Part shown: one piece after another, positions 1-8,463 of the stretch
Numbering within the stretch: position 1 is the stretch's first letter
Layout: each line of letters opens with the position of its first letter
Source of the DNA: Oscillospiraceae bacterium
Lineage (GTDB): Bacteria > Bacillota > Clostridia > Oscillospirales > CAG-272
Reading direction: 5' to 3'
DNA: 53,977 bases
NCBI GenBank assembly: GCA_015065215.1
Contig: SVQT01000010.1
Coordinates: 1 to 53,977 of the forward strand
Made by a program: the position numbers and the translations under genes
Notes under the pieces: generated by a model
Seen by the model: the letters and a program-made list of their open reading frames with translations, nothing else
What the model was told of the DNA's origin: nothing
Databases searched by the model: none

Positions 1-924
1 AAGGAGCTGCTTGAGAGTATCTTCCCCCCAAAATATGTGGCCGTGGTTACAGGGGGCAGAGCCGAAAATACCTGCCTGTTGGAGGAACATTTTGACTATA
101 TCTTTTTTACCGGTAGCAAAAATGTAGGCAAAGAGGTAATGGCAAAGGCAGCGGCGCATTTGACTCCCGTCACCTTGGAGCTGGGGGGAAAAAGCCCTTG
201 CGTTGTGGATGCTACCGCCGATCTTGCCCTGGCGGCAAGAAGGATTGTGTTTGGTAAATTTCTCAACTGCGGGCAAACCTGTGTAGCGCCCGATTATATC
301 CTTTGCGAGGCGGCGGTGAAGGACACGTTACTTTATTATATCAAGCGTGAAATCCTGCGGCAATTTGGCGCTTCTCCGTTGCATAATCCCGATTACGGTA
401 AAATCATCAACGAAAAGCATTTTGCCCGCCTTTGCGGTTTGATTGATGCGAAAAAAACGGTATACGGCGGCAAACGGGATGAGAAAACACTAAAAATTGA
501 GCCGACGGTGTTGGATGGCGTGACCCCGGATGACCCTGTCATGGGCGAGGAGATCTTTGGGCCGATTTTGCCGATTTTGACCTTTAAGCACCTTGCTGAC
601 GCCATCGACCACATCAACAGCTGGGATCGCCCCTTGGCACTTTATATCTTCTCTAATTCCAAAAAACGAATAGACCGTGTGCTAAACGGTACGCGCTTTG
701 GCGGTGGTTGCATCAATGACGTGATTGTGCATCTTGCCACCCCTTATATGGGCTTTGGCGGCGTTGGCGAGAGCGGTATGGGTGCTTACCATGGCAAAAC
801 GGGCTTTGATACCTTTTCGCATCAAAAGGCGATCTTACACAAGAAAAATTGGCTGGATCTGCCAATGCGCTATCAGCCTTACAATCGCTGGAAAGAGCTT
901 TTGATCCGCGCTTTTTTGAAATAG
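1..924 (+). CDS. Aldehyde dehydrogenase, 5' partial
   Basis: This is the C-terminal 307 residues of an NAD(P)-dependent aldehyde dehydrogenase; the reading frame is open from base 1, so the N-terminus lies outside the window. Visible family motifs are LELGGKSP, with the general-base Glu at fragment residue 60, and NCGQTC, with the catalytic thiol Cys at fragment residue 94. The later EEIFGPILP and GVGESGMGAYHG stretches resemble class-3 (fatty or aromatic aldehyde) enzymes, which end in a C-terminal hydrophobic or basic tail, as here (LLIRAFLK). It would oxidise aldehydes to carboxylates. The family is certain; the substrate is not known. It is separated from tmk by about 120 bp holding a sigma-A promoter, so it is probably not co-transcribed with it. 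Confidence 0.93.
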   Translation, partial: KELLESIFPPKYVAVVTGGRAENTCLLEEHFDYIFFTGSKNVGKEVMAKAAAHLTPVTLELGGKSPCVVDATADLALAARRIVFGKFLNCGQTCVAPDYILCEAAVKDTLLYYIKREILRQFGASPLHNPDYGKIINEKHFARLCGLIDAKKTVYGGKRDEKTLKIEPTVLDGVTPDDPVMGEEIFGPILPILTFKHLADAIDHINSWDRPLALYIFSNSKKRIDRVLNGTRFGGGCINDVIVHLATPYMGFGGVGESGMGAYHGKTGFDTFSHQKAILHKKNWLDLPMRYQPYNRWKELLIRAFLK

Positions 925-981
925 ACCGTAAGAGACGGTGGCAGGACGTTGCGCGTGGCCCGCTTTTACTGTGTGAAAATC

Positions 982-1010
982 TTGACAAAGTGCCATGATT
1001 GGTGTAAAAT
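982..1010 (+). promoter_or_regulatory. Sigma-A promoter for tmk-mtlD
   Basis: TTGACA at 982-987, a 17-bp spacer and TAAAAT at 1005-1010 lie about 35 bp before the tmk start. Only the second -10 base departs from consensus plus one internal A. Confidence 0.7.
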
Positions 1011-1043
1011 GGTACCAAATGATCTTTTGAAAGGGGAAGTACC

Positions 1044-1658
1044 TTGAATAAAGCGAAATTGATCGTCTTTGAGGGGATCGACGGTTGCGGCAAAAGCACG
1101 CAGATCGCCCGCCTTGCCGAAAGTATGAGGGCTATGGGGCGCAGCGTTTGTGTGAGCGCTGAGCCCACCGAAACCGAGACCGGGAAAATGCTGCGTGCGG
1201 CGCTTTCCGGTAACGTCAGGCGTACCGCCTGTGAGATGGCGGCGCTGTTCACACTGGATCGCATTGTACACAATACGGGGGAGAACGGTATTGAAAAAAA
1301 CCTGGAAAAGGGCGTGGATATGCTATCCGACCGTTACTACTACTCCTCGCTTGCCTATCAAGGCAGTCTGTGTGATTACGATTGGGTTAAGGAGATGAAT
1401 GTGAAATGTCCGGATATTCGCCGCCCGGACTTGTGCGTTTTTTTGGATATTCCCCCCAAGGAAGCGCTGGCGCGCATCGGCAAACGGGGAGAAGCGAAGG
1501 AAATTTATGAAAAGGAAGAGACGCTAACGCTTTTCCGCTCTACTTTCCTGCGCGTATTTGAGACTTTGGGCGACAGGGTCGCTATTGTGGATGCATCCGG
1601 TACACCGGATGAGGTGGCAGACCGGGTGCTTGCCGCCGTCAAAGAAATTTTGGATTGA
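1044..1658 (+). CDS. tmk: Thymidylate kinase
   Basis: dTMP kinase, 204 residues, the usual length; it phosphorylates dTMP to dTDP with ATP in dTTP synthesis in the cytoplasm. The N-terminal P-loop GIDGCGKST (about residues 11-19) and the SDRYYYSS segment with the family DRY-type motif are visible, followed by a lid region with KRGEAKEIYE. The start is TTG at 1044, chosen because an AAAGGGGA ribosome site sits 7 bp upstream and translation gives MNKAKLIVFEGIDG, which matches the family N-terminus. It is 13 bp upstream of mtlD and probably co-transcribed with it. In many Bacillota tmk sits beside recR or holB genes; here that neighbourhood is missing. Confidence 0.93.
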   Translation: MNKAKLIVFEGIDGCGKSTQIARLAESMRAMGRSVCVSAEPTETETGKMLRAALSGNVRRTACEMAALFTLDRIVHNTGENGIEKNLEKGVDMLSDRYYYSSLAYQGSLCDYDWVKEMNVKCPDIRRPDLCVFLDIPPKEALARIGKRGEAKEIYEKEETLTLFRSTFLRVFETLGDRVAIVDASGTPDEVADRVLAAVKEILD

Positions 1659-1671
1659 AAAAGGAGACAAA

Positions 1672-2895
1672 ATGATGAAAGCAGTGATGTACGGCGCCGG
1701 TAATATCGGCAGAGGTTTTATTGGACAGCGCTTTTTCCTTTCCGGCTATGAAACCACCTTTATCGACGTCAATGCCGATATGGTGGATGCTATCAACAAG
1801 GCAGGAAAGTACCCGATTTATGTGACCCGTGGTACTGAATATGTCCCAGAATGGGTAGAGAATGTCAAGGCTGTCAATGGCAAAGACGAGCGGGCGGTGA
1901 TTGATACCATTGCCGACGCGGATATACTGGCTACCGCTCTGGGTGTGAATGTTTTGCCCTTTGTAGCACCCCTGATCGCCAAGGCACTCCTTGCCCGCAA
2001 GGAGAAAAGCGGCCGCCCCTTGAACATTTTGATCTGCGAAAATATGATCGGCTCCAACGAATATCTGCACAGCTTGGTTGCCCCCCATATTCCCGCCGAG
2101 GCGAAAGCGTATTTTGAGGAAAGCGTTGGCTTTGTCTGTGTTTCGGTTGGTCGTACTGTGCCCCCCACCCCCGAGGAACTCAAGGAAAAATATCCGCTCG
2201 CGGTTTGCGCCGAGCCGTATAGTGAGCTGCCGGTAGACGCGGCGGGCTTCCGTCCTGTTGGCTGTGAGCTCCCCCCCATCAAGGAGCTGGTGCCTTTTTC
2301 GCCGTTTGCTTTCTTTATTGAGCGCAAGCTACTCATTCACAATATGGGGCACGCGCTGATGACCTATATGGCGTATCTGAAGGGCTACGGCTTTATTTTT
2401 GAAGCCGCTACCGACGGGGAAATCAAATATATTCTCACCCGTGCCCTGTTGGAATCGGCCAGAGCGCTTTGCAAGCGTCACGGCGCGCCGCTGGATGATA
2501 CCTTGCAGTTTGTGGAGGATCTGATGGTCCGTTTTGAAAACAAATTGCTTGTGGATTCGCTTGATCGTGTGGGTCGCGATCCCAAGCGCAAGCTCTCTTC
2601 AGGTGATCGCCTTGTAGGCGCCTTTAAGATGGTAAGAGAGCAGGGCGGTATTCCCGCTCACATTGCCGTGGGTATTGCCGCAGGGTATCTGTTTGATATG
2701 GCAAGCGATCCCGCCGCGGTGGAAATTACCGATTATGTCAAGGCAAACGGCTTGGAAAAGGCCCTTGCCAAATATAGTGAGATCACCGCTCCCGATGATG
2801 TGAAAATGATCCGTACCTTCTACGATATGCTGAAAAACAAGGCGCCTTTCGCTGATTTTGTTGAGGTGCTGGCAAGCATGAAGAATACGCACTAA
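1672..2895 (+). CDS. mtlD: Mannitol-1-phosphate 5-dehydrogenase
   Basis: Cytoplasmic NAD-dependent oxidation of mannitol 1-phosphate to fructose 6-phosphate, or the reverse. The 407 residues begin MMKAVMYGAGNIGRGF, a Rossmann nucleotide-binding motif, and a central KLLIHNMGHAL segment carries the Lys/Asn/His catalytic set typical of polyol-specific long-chain dehydrogenases. ATG at 1672 is preferred over upstream in-frame codons because an AAAGGAG site lies 7 bp before it and the upstream codons overlap tmk. mtlD usually sits with mannitol PTS genes; none is seen here and the gene follows tmk in what looks like one transcript. It might serve mannitol synthesis or redox balance rather than uptake. 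A closely related sugar-acid reductase such as altronate oxidoreductase is less likely, given the motif match. Confidence 0.88.
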   Translation: MMKAVMYGAGNIGRGFIGQRFFLSGYETTFIDVNADMVDAINKAGKYPIYVTRGTEYVPEWVENVKAVNGKDERAVIDTIADADILATALGVNVLPFVAPLIAKALLARKEKSGRPLNILICENMIGSNEYLHSLVAPHIPAEAKAYFEESVGFVCVSVGRTVPPTPEELKEKYPLAVCAEPYSELPVDAAGFRPVGCELPPIKELVPFSPFAFFIERKLLIHNMGHALMTYMAYLKGYGFIFEAATDGEIKYILTRALLESARALCKRHGAPLDDTLQFVEDLMVRFENKLLVDSLDRVGRDPKRKLSSGDRLVGAFKMVREQGGIPAHIAVGIAAGYLFDMASDPAAVEITDYVKANGLEKALAKYSEITAPDDVKMIRTFYDMLKNKAPFADFVEVLASMKNTH

Positions 2896-2948
2896 ACAAG
2901 AGGAGCGGCCGCATTTAGCGCAGAACAAAACATACGAAAAAGAAAAAA

Positions 2949-2989
2949 GAAGCCGCTTTCACTATCTTTTTGATAGCGAAAGCGGCTTC
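2949..2989. terminator. Bidirectional terminator, AGCCGCTTT family
   Basis: An inverted repeat with arms GAAGCCGCTTTC and GAAAGCGGCTTC surrounds a T-rich loop, with A/T runs on both sides. It lies between the convergent mtlD and the small minus-strand gene. Its arms resemble the hairpins at 9536-9575 and 15816-15855. Confidence 0.8.
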
Positions 2990-3045
2990 TTCGGCGCAAA
3001 CGATAACATCGAACACGCCTTTGGCATCTGAATACGACAGTCCCG

Positions 3046-3225
3046 TTAAGATTTCATTGCCTGCATGACGTTTTGCATTTTGTGCCCCACGGCATCCATT
3101 GCCTTGCTCGTCTTTTTTGCCATACGGCTGGGAGAGCTTTTCATGGCTGTCATGACAAGTCCTACAGTTCCGGCAACCGCGAGAGCGCTTAAAACGCTGG
3201 TAGCGGTGATTGCTTTTTTGTTCAT
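3046..3225 (-). CDS. Small membrane-anchored peptide, unknown function
   Basis: A 59-residue protein starting MNKKAITATSVLSAL. It has one hydrophobic N-terminal segment (about residues 7-27) followed by a basic, methionine- and lysine-rich tail with KKTSKAMDAVGHKM. The start is chosen by an AAGGAGGAAG ribosome site just upstream; longer in-frame readings have no such site. The pattern (membrane segment plus Lys/Ala amphipathic helix) is reminiscent of small YtxH-like envelope proteins, but there is no clear family motif. It is convergent with mtlD and divergent from the DUF6062 gene. Coding is supported by the ribosome site, the hydrophobic pattern and the terminator after the stop. Confidence 0.7.
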   Translation of the reverse strand: MNKKAITATSVLSALAVAGTVGLVMTAMKSSPSRMAKKTSKAMDAVGHKMQNVMQAMKS

Positions 3226-3334
3226 TTTTCTTCCTCCTTTGTTCTTTTTGGCTTTCACTATCAGTATGCCCGACAAAAGAGCGCGGCATACCAAAAAGCT
3301 GTGATATTTATTTATAAAAAATGTTGCTTTTTGC

Positions 3335-3363
3335 TTGCAATCTGCATATAAAACAGTTATAAT
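3335..3363 (+). promoter_or_regulatory. Sigma-A promoter for the DUF6062 operon
   Basis: TTGCAA at 3335-3340, a 17-bp spacer and TATAAT at 3358-3363, about 30 bp before the start at 3395. It may drive the whole plus-strand run to about 9.4 kb, since the following gaps are all short. Confidence 0.72.
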
Positions 3364-3394
3364 AAAGTTATCTATGATATAAAGGAGTCGAAGA

Positions 3395-4111
3395 ATGGAA
3401 CAAATTTATACCATACCCGTCAACGAGGCGTTTGAGAAGTCTGCCGCCGATTCCGCTTGCGGTTGCCCCATGTGCGCGCTTTACCGCAAGTTGGAAGAGG
3501 ATGAGTTGGATCTGATCCTTGGCGCCTCAATGATGGAGCCGGATGTGCGGATCAAAACCAATAAGCTGGGCTTTTGCCGCACGCATTATGATATGATGTT
3601 TGTGCGAAAAAACCGCCTTGGCATGGCCCTGACCTTGGAAAGCCATCTGCATGAGCTGCAAGAGGATTTACATAAAGGTCTGCTTTCGATGATTACCGGC
3701 CGCCCCGATCAAAAGCCCACCAAACGAATTGCCGCTCTGGAAAATTCCTGCTATGTTTGCGGCCGTATAGATTTTCATTTTCAACATATGGCCGAAACGG
3801 TCGTTTTGCTTTACGATACCGACGAGACCTTTGTGGAAAAGATGAAAAAGCAGCCGTACTTCTGTCTGCCTCACTATCGGATGCTTTTGGAAAAGGCGGC
3901 GGTTCGGCTACCCAAAAAGAAGCTGGGCGATTTTTGTGCCCTCACCGACCGGGTGGTGAAGGGGTATTTGGAAACGCTGACTGACGATGTGAGTTGGTTT
4001 TGCAAAAAGTTTGACTATCGCTATGACAAAGAGCCGTGGAAAAATTCTAAAGACAGTGTAGAGCGGGCCATCAAGTTTTTACGCTCGGATCTGCATCGCA
4101 ATGATAACTAA
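3395..4111 (+). CDS. DUF6062-type cysteine-rich protein
   Basis: A 238-residue cytoplasmic protein matching, from memory, the clostridial DUF6062 family, whose function is unknown. It carries paired Cys/His motifs: CGCPMCALY near residue 25, GFCRTHYDMM near 65, NSCYVCGR near 115 and YFCLPHY near 155. The first and third are CxxC pairs and the second and fourth are C-x2-H pairs, consistent with two metal sites. The rest is predicted helical. It has an AAAGGAG ribosome site and its own promoter, and lies 11 bp before the first SGNH hydrolase, so it is the leader of that run. Zinc or iron binding is inference from the ligand pattern. Confidence 0.72.
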   Translation: MEQIYTIPVNEAFEKSAADSACGCPMCALYRKLEEDELDLILGASMMEPDVRIKTNKLGFCRTHYDMMFVRKNRLGMALTLESHLHELQEDLHKGLLSMITGRPDQKPTKRIAALENSCYVCGRIDFHFQHMAETVVLLYDTDETFVEKMKKQPYFCLPHYRMLLEKAAVRLPKKKLGDFCALTDRVVKGYLETLTDDVSWFCKKFDYRYDKEPWKNSKDSVERAIKFLRSDLHRNDN

Positions 4112-4122
4112 AGGAGTGGATT

Positions 4123-5103
4123 ATGAAACTGACACTGCAAGATATTCGTGCCATAGTGCACGGCGCGTTGGATGTGCGTGAGGCAGACGGGAAATTTGTG
4201 TTTACCCGTTTTACAGATCGCCAGCAAGCTCACTATGACGAGATCAAGCCGGATTTCGGCGTCAAAGCACACGCTACCTCGGGCGTGCGGTTGGAATTTG
4301 TAACCGATGCTGAGAAGTTTTCTTTTGATTATCACACCAAGATCGCTTCCAGCCGCGTGTTCTATTATTTTGATGTATTTGTGGATGGCGTTATGATGCA
4401 GCACTTCGGCCACGATAAGATCAAAGAGGCCACAAGCACCGTAACTGTCAAGCTACCGGAGGGCAAGCACCGTGTGGCGGTCTATTTCCCTTGCCTTGCC
4501 GAGGCGCGCATCTATAACGTAACGCTGGACGACGGCGCGATCCTTGAGCCGGTGCAAAAGAGCCGTCGCATGCTCTGCTACGGTGACTCGATCACCCAGG
4601 GGTACGATGCCCAATATTCCTCCCAGACCTATGCTAATCTGATTGCGGATAAGCTGGATGCGGAAATGATCAATCAAGGCATTGGCGGCGAGATCTTTCG
4701 CCCAGAGCTAATCGACCCGGAGCTGGACTTTGAGCCTGACATCATCACCGTTGCCTACGGCACCAATGACTGGTCAGGGCAGGAGCGGGAGCGCACTGTC
4801 AACAACGCCAACGCTTTTTATGCTAAGCTGCGCGCCACCTATCCAAACGCTAAGATCTTTGCCATTACTCCCATCTGGCGCGCCGACGACGATCGGGTGA
4901 CCAAGGTCGGTACCTTTGCCCAGGGTGTGCAGATCGTGCGGGACGCAGCGGCCGCGCAAGATGGCGTTGTGATCGTGGACGGTGCCCGTATGATCCCCCA
5001 TTTGCGGGAGGTCTGCGCAGACAAGTATCTGCATCCCAACGACTACGGCTTTAAGTTTTATGCCAACGCGTTACATGACGCCATCAAGCCCCATCTTGAC
5101 TGA
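4123..5103 (+). CDS. SGNH/GDSL hydrolase, first of a tandem pair
   Basis: A 326-residue two-domain esterase. Residues 1 to about 140 look like a beta-sandwich similar to the N-terminal domain of CE2-type acetyl esterases. The SGNH domain follows, with CYGDSITQGYDA (nucleophile Ser near 155), GIGGE (Gly block), AYGTNDWSG (Asn block) and LHPNDYGF (catalytic Asp and His near 301-304). No signal peptide is seen, so it probably removes acyl or acetyl groups from imported sugars or oligosaccharides in the cytoplasm. It is a close paralog of the next gene, 14 bp downstream, indicating tandem duplication. GH2 and CE7 genes further along support a role in decorated glycans. The exact ester substrate is unknown. 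Confidence 0.85.
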   Translation: MKLTLQDIRAIVHGALDVREADGKFVFTRFTDRQQAHYDEIKPDFGVKAHATSGVRLEFVTDAEKFSFDYHTKIASSRVFYYFDVFVDGVMMQHFGHDKIKEATSTVTVKLPEGKHRVAVYFPCLAEARIYNVTLDDGAILEPVQKSRRMLCYGDSITQGYDAQYSSQTYANLIADKLDAEMINQGIGGEIFRPELIDPELDFEPDIITVAYGTNDWSGQERERTVNNANAFYAKLRATYPNAKIFAITPIWRADDDRVTKVGTFAQGVQIVRDAAAAQDGVVIVDGARMIPHLREVCADKYLHPNDYGFKFYANALHDAIKPHLD

Positions 5104-5117
5104 AAGGAGTGACCGAT

Positions 5118-6089
5118 ATGATACTGACCAACGAACAGCTACGCTCTACCATCAGTGGCGCGGCGGAAATCCGGGAACAGGACGGTAAGCTTGTGCTTTA
5201 CCGCTACGGTAAATATGTGCGCGAGCATGTGTATCCGGAGGGGGATCGCTTTCATGGCGCCATGTTTCATACCTCGGGTATCCTTTCCCGCTTTGTAACC
5301 GATAGCGAAACCCTATCCTTTCAGTGGGTGTCCACACCCGCTGGCGGCGGACACACCTTTGACGTCTGGGCGGATGGTGTGATGTATGCGCACACCGGAT
5401 GCGGCAAGGGGACGGATATACTGCTTGTGAAATTGCCCGCGGGCAAAAAGACGGTGGAGATCTATTTTCCTCACCACAGCGCGGGGCAGATTTTTGACGT
5501 AACACTTGACGACGGCGCGCTCTTTGAAAATGCCGCCCCCCGCAAGCACAAATTTTTGTTTATTGGTGATTCTATTACGCATGGCTCCACCTCCGCCTAT
5601 GCCTCGATGACCTATGCGCATCAGGTGGCCCGCATGCTGGATGCGGAGGTGATCAATCAGGGTATTGGCGGCGAGCGCTTCAATCCCCGTGCCGTGGACG
5701 ATCAAATGGATTTCTATCAGCCGGACCTGGTCTCGGTGGCCTATGGCACCAACGACTGGTCGGGAACCACCCGCGGCCGCCTTGTGGGTTGTTGCAACGG
5801 TCATTTTGCCCGTTTGCGTGATAAGTATCCAAATGTGCCGATCGTGGCCATTCTGCCCTTGTGGCGTGCCGATATGGGTCGCGTGACAGGTGTGGGTAGC
5901 TTTGAGGATATGCGCACCATCATCAAAGAGGCTGCCGCCCGCTTTGACGTGACAGTGGTAGACGGTATGACGTTGGTTCCCAATGTGGCCACCTTCTTTG
6001 CCGACGGCTATCTCCACCCCAATGTCCTCGGGTTCCAGTTCTATGCGGAAAATCTGGCGCCTTACTTTGAAAAGCTGTTGGAAAAATGA
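5118..6089 (+). CDS. SGNH/GDSL hydrolase, second of a tandem pair
   Basis: A 323-residue paralog of the preceding gene with the same two-domain plan. Motifs are FIGDSITHGSTS (nucleophile Ser near 151), GIGGERF, AYGTNDWSG and YLHPNVLGF (catalytic His in the last block). The catalytic Asp position reads HPNV here against HPND in the first copy; the usual Asp lies just upstream (FADGYLHP). ATG at 5118 is preferred to an in-frame GTG at 5109 because that GTG overlaps the AAAGGAG ribosome site. The divergence between copies suggests different acyl-sugar specificities rather than a recent duplication. The last codon overlaps the mnmM start, so translation is probably coupled. Confidence 0.85.
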   Translation: MILTNEQLRSTISGAAEIREQDGKLVLYRYGKYVREHVYPEGDRFHGAMFHTSGILSRFVTDSETLSFQWVSTPAGGGHTFDVWADGVMYAHTGCGKGTDILLVKLPAGKKTVEIYFPHHSAGQIFDVTLDDGALFENAAPRKHKFLFIGDSITHGSTSAYASMTYAHQVARMLDAEVINQGIGGERFNPRAVDDQMDFYQPDLVSVAYGTNDWSGTTRGRLVGCCNGHFARLRDKYPNVPIVAILPLWRADMGRVTGVGSFEDMRTIIKEAAARFDVTVVDGMTLVPNVATFFADGYLHPNVLGFQFYAENLAPYFEKLLEK

Positions 6090-6667
6090 GTGAGAATAAA
6101 AGCAAATACGGCAGTATGATCGATCTTTTGCAGCTGCAAAAGCAGTTTATCCTGAATCATTTGGGGGCAGGGGATACTGCCGTGGATTTCACCATGGGCA
6201 ACGGTCATGATACCGTATTCCTTTCCAAAACGGTAGGGGAAAGCGGCAAGGTCTTTGCGTTTGACGTGCAGGAAATGGCACTTGCCTCGACAGCCGAAAA
6301 TTTGGAGAGGGAGGGGTGCCCCCATAATTATACCTTGATTTTGGATTCCCATCACCATGTAAAAAAATATGTGCAGGAACCGATCCGGGCCGGCATGTTT
6401 AACCTTGGGTATCTGCCCGGGAGCGATAAGAAGATCACCACCATGCGCGAAACCACCATGCCGGCCATCGAGGCGGCGGTGGAGCTGTTGGATCACGGCG
6501 GTATTTTGCTGGTAGCCGTCTACCCCGGCCATGCCGAGGGCGATGCGGAGGGCAGGATGGTGCAGGATTATTTCGCTATGCTGGATCGCCACAAAATCTG
6601 CTGTACCCTCATTCGTATCGTCAATTCTCCCGCTTCCCCTTTCTTCTTTGTTGTAGAGAAGAAATAA
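6086..6667 (+). CDS. mnmM: tRNA wobble-uridine methyltransferase MnmM (YtqB-like)
   Basis: A 193-residue SAM-dependent methyltransferase resembling YtqB/MnmM, which methylates nm5s2U34 to mnm5s2U34 in tRNA in organisms lacking the MnmC methylase domain. The SAM-binding DFTMGNGHDTVFL (about 34-46), the acidic FAFDVQE strand end, FNLGYLPGSDKKITT and YPGHAEGDAEG are all characteristic of this family. ATG overlaps the upstream TGA as ATGA. It is a housekeeping RNA-modification gene embedded in a carbohydrate-esterase run, which probably reflects transcriptional hitch-hiking rather than function. No thiolation or MnmEG genes are nearby. Confidence 0.85.
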   Translation: MSENKSKYGSMIDLLQLQKQFILNHLGAGDTAVDFTMGNGHDTVFLSKTVGESGKVFAFDVQEMALASTAENLEREGCPHNYTLILDSHHHVKKYVQEPIRAGMFNLGYLPGSDKKITTMRETTMPAIEAAVELLDHGGILLVAVYPGHAEGDAEGRMVQDYFAMLDRHKICCTLIRIVNSPASPFFFVVEKK

Positions 6668-6711
6668 AGGCGGATGCGAAATCGAACAACAATACATATA
6701 TACGGAGGTAA

Positions 6712-8421
6712 ATGATGTTTCGTCCTGAATTTCCCAATCCTCAGTTTCGCCGTGATAACTGGGTGAACCTGAACGGCACTTGGTCTTTCTGCCTTGACAA
6801 AGAAGACAACGGTATAGAAAAGAAGTTCTTTGAAAAGACCGCCTTTGACGGCAAGATTGAGGTGCCCTTCTGCCCCGAATCCGCTCTTTCCGGCATCGGT
6901 CATACAGATTTTATCAACGCTTGCTGGTACGCCCGTGAGATCGACATTCCCGAAAGTGCCATGACGGGTCGTGTTTTACTGCATTTTGGCGCAGTTGACT
7001 ATGAGGCGACCATCTATGTTAATCAAAAAAAGGTGGGCAGTCATAAAGGTGGCTTTATCTCCTTTTGCATGGATATTACCGACTATGTGAGCGTCGGCAA
7101 GAATACGCTGGTGGTGCACGCCAGAGATAATACTAAGGATCGTATGATTCCCTCCGGCAAGCAGAGCATGGTCACCTTCTCCAAGGGCTGCTACTATACC
7201 CGCTCCACCGGTATCTGGCAGACCGTCTGGATGGAGTTTGTCCCCAAGAATTACATCAAGAATTTCCGCATTACCCCTGATATTGTCAATGGCTATATTA
7301 CGCTTGAGGCTGACGTGATAGGCGAAGGCGTGCTGAATGCGGTCGCGCTTTATAAGGGCAATTATATGGCACACGGGTCGAGATTTACCAAGGGCAACAC
7401 CGTGAGTTTTACAATAAAGCTCAAGGAGCTGCACCTGTGGGAGGTTGGTAACGGCCGCCTTTACGATCTGGAGCTGGAGTTTGCCGGGGATAAGGTACAT
7501 ACCTATTTTGGAATGCGCGAGGTGCGCATCGACGGCAGACGTGTTCTGATCAACGGCAAATCGGTGTACCAGCGCCTGGTCCTGGACCAGGGCCTTTATT
7601 CGGACGGCATCTATACCGCAAGGGATGAGCAAGCGCTGATCAACGATATTGAGATTTCCCTTGCCGCGGGCTTTAACGGCGCGCGGTTGCATCAGAAAAT
7701 CTTCGAGCCGCTGTTCCTGTACCACGCGGATCGCCTGGGCTATATCGTTTGGGGCGAGTTCCCCAACTGGGGGCTGGATCATACCGTGCCCGAAAGCGTC
7801 TTCCCCTTTATGACCGAGTGGGCCGAGGAGATTGCCCGCGACTACAATCATCCCGCTATCGTTGGCTGGTGTCCCTTCAACGAGACCTGGGATAATAAAT
7901 CCACGGGCAAGCATCAATGCAATGACGTGATCGCTACTGCTTACCATATGACCAAGGCGCTGGATAAAACCCGCCCCGTGATTGATTCCAGCGGCAACTA
8001 CCACGTGGTCACCGATATTTACGATCTGCACAACTACAAGCAGGATGCAACCCTCTTTAAGACTGAGCTGGATAAATTGGTGGATGGGGAGGTATGGGAC
8101 CCCAATGTGAAGCGCAAGCAGCCCCTGGAATGGGATGGACAGATTCCGATGTTCATGTCTGAATACGGCGGCATCCGCTGGTCAAGCAAGGAGGGCTGGG
8201 GCTATGGCAACGCGCCCACTACCGTACAAGAGTTCCTGGACCGCTATAAGGGTCTGACCGATGCCCTGTTGGATAACCCCACCATGTTCGCCTTCTGCTA
8301 TACCCAGCTGTATGACGTAGAGCAGGAGCAAAACGGTCTTTACACCTACGAGCGCGAAGCGAAATTTGATATGAAGTTTTTCCGTGATGTCAATACGCGC
8401 AAAGCCGCCATTGAGGATTAA
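6712..8421 (+). CDS. Glycoside hydrolase family 2
   Basis: A 569-residue retaining glycosidase of the beta-galactosidase/beta-glucuronidase family with no signal peptide, so intracellular. It begins FRPEFPNPQFRRDNWVNLNG, the usual start of the N-terminal sugar-binding jelly roll (to about 190). An Ig-like domain (about 190-290) and the TIM barrel follow. The acid/base Glu391 lies in CPFNETWDN and the nucleophile Glu484 in MSEYGGIRW. The length is near the family minimum: only the three core domains are present, with no C-terminal accessory domains. A GGAGG site precedes ATG at 6712; the ATG at 6715 is an alternative. It is 44 bp after mnmM and 42 bp before the CE7 esterase. Substrate could be a beta-galactoside, -mannoside or -glucuronide; this is not resolved. 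Confidence 0.9.
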   Translation: MMFRPEFPNPQFRRDNWVNLNGTWSFCLDKEDNGIEKKFFEKTAFDGKIEVPFCPESALSGIGHTDFINACWYAREIDIPESAMTGRVLLHFGAVDYEATIYVNQKKVGSHKGGFISFCMDITDYVSVGKNTLVVHARDNTKDRMIPSGKQSMVTFSKGCYYTRSTGIWQTVWMEFVPKNYIKNFRITPDIVNGYITLEADVIGEGVLNAVALYKGNYMAHGSRFTKGNTVSFTIKLKELHLWEVGNGRLYDLELEFAGDKVHTYFGMREVRIDGRRVLINGKSVYQRLVLDQGLYSDGIYTARDEQALINDIEISLAAGFNGARLHQKIFEPLFLYHADRLGYIVWGEFPNWGLDHTVPESVFPFMTEWAEEIARDYNHPAIVGWCPFNETWDNKSTGKHQCNDVIATAYHMTKALDKTRPVIDSSGNYHVVTDIYDLHNYKQDATLFKTELDKLVDGEVWDPNVKRKQPLEWDGQIPMFMSEYGGIRWSSKEGWGYGNAPTTVQEFLDRYKGLTDALLDNPTMFAFCYTQLYDVEQEQNGLYTYEREAKFDMKFFRDVNTRKAAIED

Positions 8422-8463
8422 CCCCGGGAACGTGCTTAAAAAACAGCCAAAAGGAGAAAGAAC

